DNA of 64,000 nt from Marinobacter iranensis. Lineage in GTDB: Bacteria > Pseudomonadota > Gammaproteobacteria > Pseudomonadales > Oleiphilaceae. The stretch covers positions 310,001 to 374,000 of the forward strand of contig NZ_JANCMW010000001.1 in the NCBI RefSeq assembly GCF_029207565.1. The letters run 5' to 3'. A model generated the notes under the pieces. It ran no database searches and was not told where the DNA came from. It worked only from the letters and a program-made list of their open reading frames with translations. The translations under genes were made by a program, and so were the position numbers. This document shows positions 61,611 through 64,000 of the stretch, piece after piece. Each line of letters starts with the position of its first letter. Positions within the stretch are counted from its first letter, which is position 1.

Positions 61611-63485
61611 ATGTGCGGGTTGTGCGGAATATTAGTGTCATCTCAAATTACAGTAGGGCGTGAAGTCGTGTCTAATATGGTTGGCACTCTTCGCCCTCGC
61701 GGTCCCGATGCTCAAGGCATTCATATTGAGCCGGGCATTGCGCTGGGGCATCAGCGATTGAGCATTCAGGATTTATCCGCGATGGGTGCCCAGCCTATGG
61801 TACTTCGCCCGGGTGGCCCCGTGATTGCCTTTAATGGTGAAGTGTACAACTTTCTGGAATTAAGAAAGGAATTATTGGCGGAAAGAGATCATGCTTTCCG
61901 CGGGCATTCTGACACGGAAGTTATATTGCACGTATACGATGCCTGGGGCCTGGAAGGCCTTAAACGGTTGGAGGGTATTTTCGCCTTTTCCCTCTGGGAT
62001 CCGATTCGTAGGCGGCTTATTTTGATGCGGGACCGGCTTGGCGTTAAGCCGTTGTTCTATGCTAATTCTAATTATGGATTGGCATTCGGATCTGAAATCA
62101 AAGCCGTACTGGCTGCGGGAGGCGTGGACACTTCACTCAACGAACAGGCCTTCGCTGAGTATCTCTGGTATGGGAATTCCTATGAAGAACGATCTTTATA
62201 TCGCGGCGTACAAGCACTAAAGCCTGGTCACTGGATGATTGTTGAAAATGGCGAGGAACGAATTGAGCCTTGGTGGCGTATTGAAGAATGGCTTGAAAGA
62301 GCTCCCACTGCGAATACTCCACAGGAGGCAGCAGTTCAGGTCAGGGAGGCATTGGACGCATCCGTAAAACGACAGCTTGTGGCCGATGTGCCTGTAGGTC
62401 TTTTTTTAAGTGGAGGAATAGATTCCTCGGCTATAGCCGCATCAGCTATGAATGTGCAATCGCACCCCCTTTCCAGTTATTCCGTGGGTTTTGATTTTGA
62501 GGGCGGTGTCAATGAGTTGCCCCGCGCGCGCCAGGTTGCGGAGCATTTCAGACTTAACCATCACGAATTGAAGATCGAGGGTGCCAACCTTCCAGAAACC
62601 CTTATGACCCTTGCACGGGCCCATGACGAGCCCTTTGCGGACGCAGCGAATATTCCCCTCTACCTACTCTGCCAGCAATTGGGTAGTGATATAAAAGTCG
62701 TGTTACAAGGAGATGGTGGTGATGAGATGTTCGCTGGTTACCGGCGTTATGCGATCCTTCGCAATACTCACTGGTGGAGACTTTGGCCGCGAATGTTATC
62801 GTCGTTACTGCGAAATGGCGGTGAGAGGGGGCGGCGCCTTGCCCGAATAGGGGAAGCGACGGGTAACTCCGATGCAGCTCTTCGAATGGGGTTGTTATTG
62901 ACGGTAGAAACACTACATGATCCACCAGAGGCCATACTGGAGCCCGGCCGACGAACGGCTTTATCCTCTTCCACAGATCCCTTTCTGGCTTATCGAAATG
63001 CCGCAGGGCGCTTTGCAGCACATGACCCGGTACAGCAAATGCTGTTAACGGATATTTCAGTGCAATTGCCGTCCCAATTCCTGACCAAGGTGGACCGTGC
63101 CACCATGGCGGCGGGTATAGAAGCAAGAGTGCCTTTATTGGATGAGCGAGTTGCAGAACTGGCGGTTGGTATGCCTTCAAGCTGGAAAGCACATGGAATG
63201 GAGAAGAAAATCGTATTGCGGAACTCCCAACGAGGGCGTGTTCCCGCCTCCATTCTTGATGGCCCCAAGACTGGATTTGGTGTGCCATACGAACATTGGC
63301 TGAGGGGGCCATTACATGATTTTTCTCGTGACATGATACTAAATACAGGGTTCCTGCAACAGTTCGGGTTTGATCGCAAATCGGTAGAGTGTGCTTTTAA
63401 GGAACACCGAAACCAACGCCGAGAGCGCGGCTTTTTATTATGGAAACTTTTGCAGCTTGCATTGTGGGCGCAAAAAGATGCATAA
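61611..63485 (+). CDS. Asparagine synthase-like amidotransferase (AsnB family)
   Basis: The 624-residue protein has an N-terminal glutamine amidotransferase domain, with nucleophile Cys2 in MCGLCGILVS and HQRLSIQDLS, and an asparagine-synthase ATP-PP domain, with SGGIDSS at 267-273 and GDGGDEMFAGYRR. In polysaccharide clusters such enzymes usually amidate uronic acid carboxyl groups or sugar precursors rather than make asparagine for metabolism. Both domains look complete. It overlaps the next gene by eight bases. Confidence 0.93.
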   Translation: MCGLCGILVSSQITVGREVVSNMVGTLRPRGPDAQGIHIEPGIALGHQRLSIQDLSAMGAQPMVLRPGGPVIAFNGEVYNFLELRKELLAERDHAFRGHSDTEVILHVYDAWGLEGLKRLEGIFAFSLWDPIRRRLILMRDRLGVKPLFYANSNYGLAFGSEIKAVLAAGGVDTSLNEQAFAEYLWYGNSYEERSLYRGVQALKPGHWMIVENGEERIEPWWRIEEWLERAPTANTPQEAAVQVREALDASVKRQLVADVPVGLFLSGGIDSSAIAASAMNVQSHPLSSYSVGFDFEGGVNELPRARQVAEHFRLNHHELKIEGANLPETLMTLARAHDEPFADAANIPLYLLCQQLGSDIKVVLQGDGGDEMFAGYRRYAILRNTHWWRLWPRMLSSLLRNGGERGRRLARIGEATGNSDAALRMGLLLTVETLHDPPEAILEPGRRTALSSSTDPFLAYRNAAGRFAAHDPVQQMLLTDISVQLPSQFLTKVDRATMAAGIEARVPLLDERVAELAVGMPSSWKAHGMEKKIVLRNSQRGRVPASILDGPKTGFGVPYEHWLRGPLHDFSRDMILNTGFLQQFGFDRKSVECAFKEHRNQRRERGFLLWKLLQLALWAQKDA

Positions 63486-64000
63486 GAAGCCATTAAATTC
63501 ACGTCCAAAATTATTGTTTGTGGGGGCATTCCCTTCACCTCATCGTCAGGTTTTCGGTGGAAACGTCACTGCCTGTCGGACGTTGCTTGCGTCGACTCTG
63601 CCACAGCGTGTTGACCTTGAATTAATCGATAGCACACAGCTCAGCAATCCTCCGCCAGGCCTGTTTGTTCGCCTTTTACTCGCGGCAAGGCGGTTTTTGA
63701 TTTTTTTAGTGAGATTTGAGCGCACGAGACCTGATGCAGTTTTACTTTTTACCTCAGTTGGAGCTAGCGTTATAGAGAAGGGCTCTATGGCTTGGTACGC
63801 GAAGTTGCGAGGAGTGCCTGCATTGCTGTTTCCACGAGGCGGACGGCTAATTGACAGTTTCCAGCGTTCTTGGGTGACTCGTTTAGCCGCCCATTTTGCT
63901 TTCTCAGGAGCAGAGAAGGTTCTGTGTCAGGGCGAGGCCTGGCGGGATTTTGTGACTGGCCCCCTGGGGCGTTCGCTAAATGATGCGCCTATAGTGAGAA
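63478..64000 (+). CDS. Glycosyltransferase, GT4-like, N-terminal part (runs off the window)
   Basis: ATG at 63478 opens 174 codons to the window edge. The protein begins HKKPLNSRPKLLFVGAFPSP, with the GT-B N-terminal pattern FVGAFPSPHRQVFGGNVTAC. Phrases such as PDAVLLFTSVGASVIEKGSM and ALLFPRGGRLIDSFQ are typical of group 1 glycosyltransferases. The donor-binding C-terminal half is outside. It is coupled to the asnB-like gene. Confidence 0.8.
   Translation, partial: MHKKPLNSRPKLLFVGAFPSPHRQVFGGNVTACRTLLASTLPQRVDLELIDSTQLSNPPPGLFVRLLLAARRFLIFLVRFERTRPDAVLLFTSVGASVIEKGSMAWYAKLRGVPALLFPRGGRLIDSFQRSWVTRLAAHFAFSGAEKVLCQGEAWRDFVTGPLGRSLNDAPIVR

Overview
The window looks like a chromosomal segment of a marine gammaproteobacterium, most likely Marinobacter or a close relative. 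The evidence is the gene order: rpoN-lptB-lptA-lptC-kdsC-kdsD / mlaFEDCB-ibaG-murA-hisG-hisD-hisC and pilB-pilC-pilD-coaE-yacG follow the Pseudomonas/Marinobacter arrangement. Protein-level similarity and the dispersed palindromic repeats agree. No tRNA, rRNA or CRISPR array was seen.

Bases 1-13.2 kb carry core envelope and histidine genes: partial rpoN, LPS transport and Kdo synthesis on the minus strand, then on the plus strand the Mla phospholipid-transport operon, ibaG, murA and hisGDC, with a Nif3-like gene at the end. The his genes are separated by long perfect hairpins and by short palindromic repeats. Bases 13.2-31.9 kb are mixed: zapG/zapE, a DUF1302/DUF1329 pair with a MalT-like regulator, an acyltransferase, a Bax-like glucosaminidase, a large unknown lipoprotein, a YfaZ-like protein, yacG, a hybrid histidine kinase, trmO, an uncharacterised envelope protein and coaE. 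Bases 31.9-38.9 kb hold type IV pilus genes pilDCB (minus strand) and pilA, a pilin-glycosylating ligase candidate and a second pilin (plus strand). Both pilin genes have sigma-54-type promoters with exact 10-base GG/GC spacing. Bases 38.9-42.6 kb hold a beta-CASP nuclease, a Fic protein without the catalytic histidine, cysQ and two small proteins.

Bases 42.7-64 kb are a surface-polysaccharide locus. It opens with rfaH and a wzz gene, followed by wzi, whose signal-peptide codons contain a perfect ops element (GGCGGTAGCGTGC). Export genes (SLBB/Wza-like, second wzz) and rfbB-rfbA come next, then a viosamine-type aminotransferase. It is followed by an LpxD-type acyltransferase, an unknown protein, a FabH-like ketosynthase and a dedicated acyl carrier protein. 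I infer that these form a module that attaches an ACP-borne acyl group to dTDP-4-amino-4,6-dideoxyglucose. The distal part (wzx, glycosyltransferase, wzy, asnB, start of another glycosyltransferase) is AT-rich through wzy and interrupted by two decayed insertion sequences, which suggests modular acquisition.

The most unusual observations are: (1) rfbB contains two different palindromic repeats inserted in frame just after its TDE active-site motif; the same repeat supplies the C-terminal tail of the second Wzz and the stop codon of RfaH. (2) A three-copy hairpin family has perfect but copy-specific outer stems and a conserved core with two small hairpins whose loops carry GGA, resembling CsrA/RsmA sites. 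(3) The ACP-dependent amino-sugar acylation module described above.
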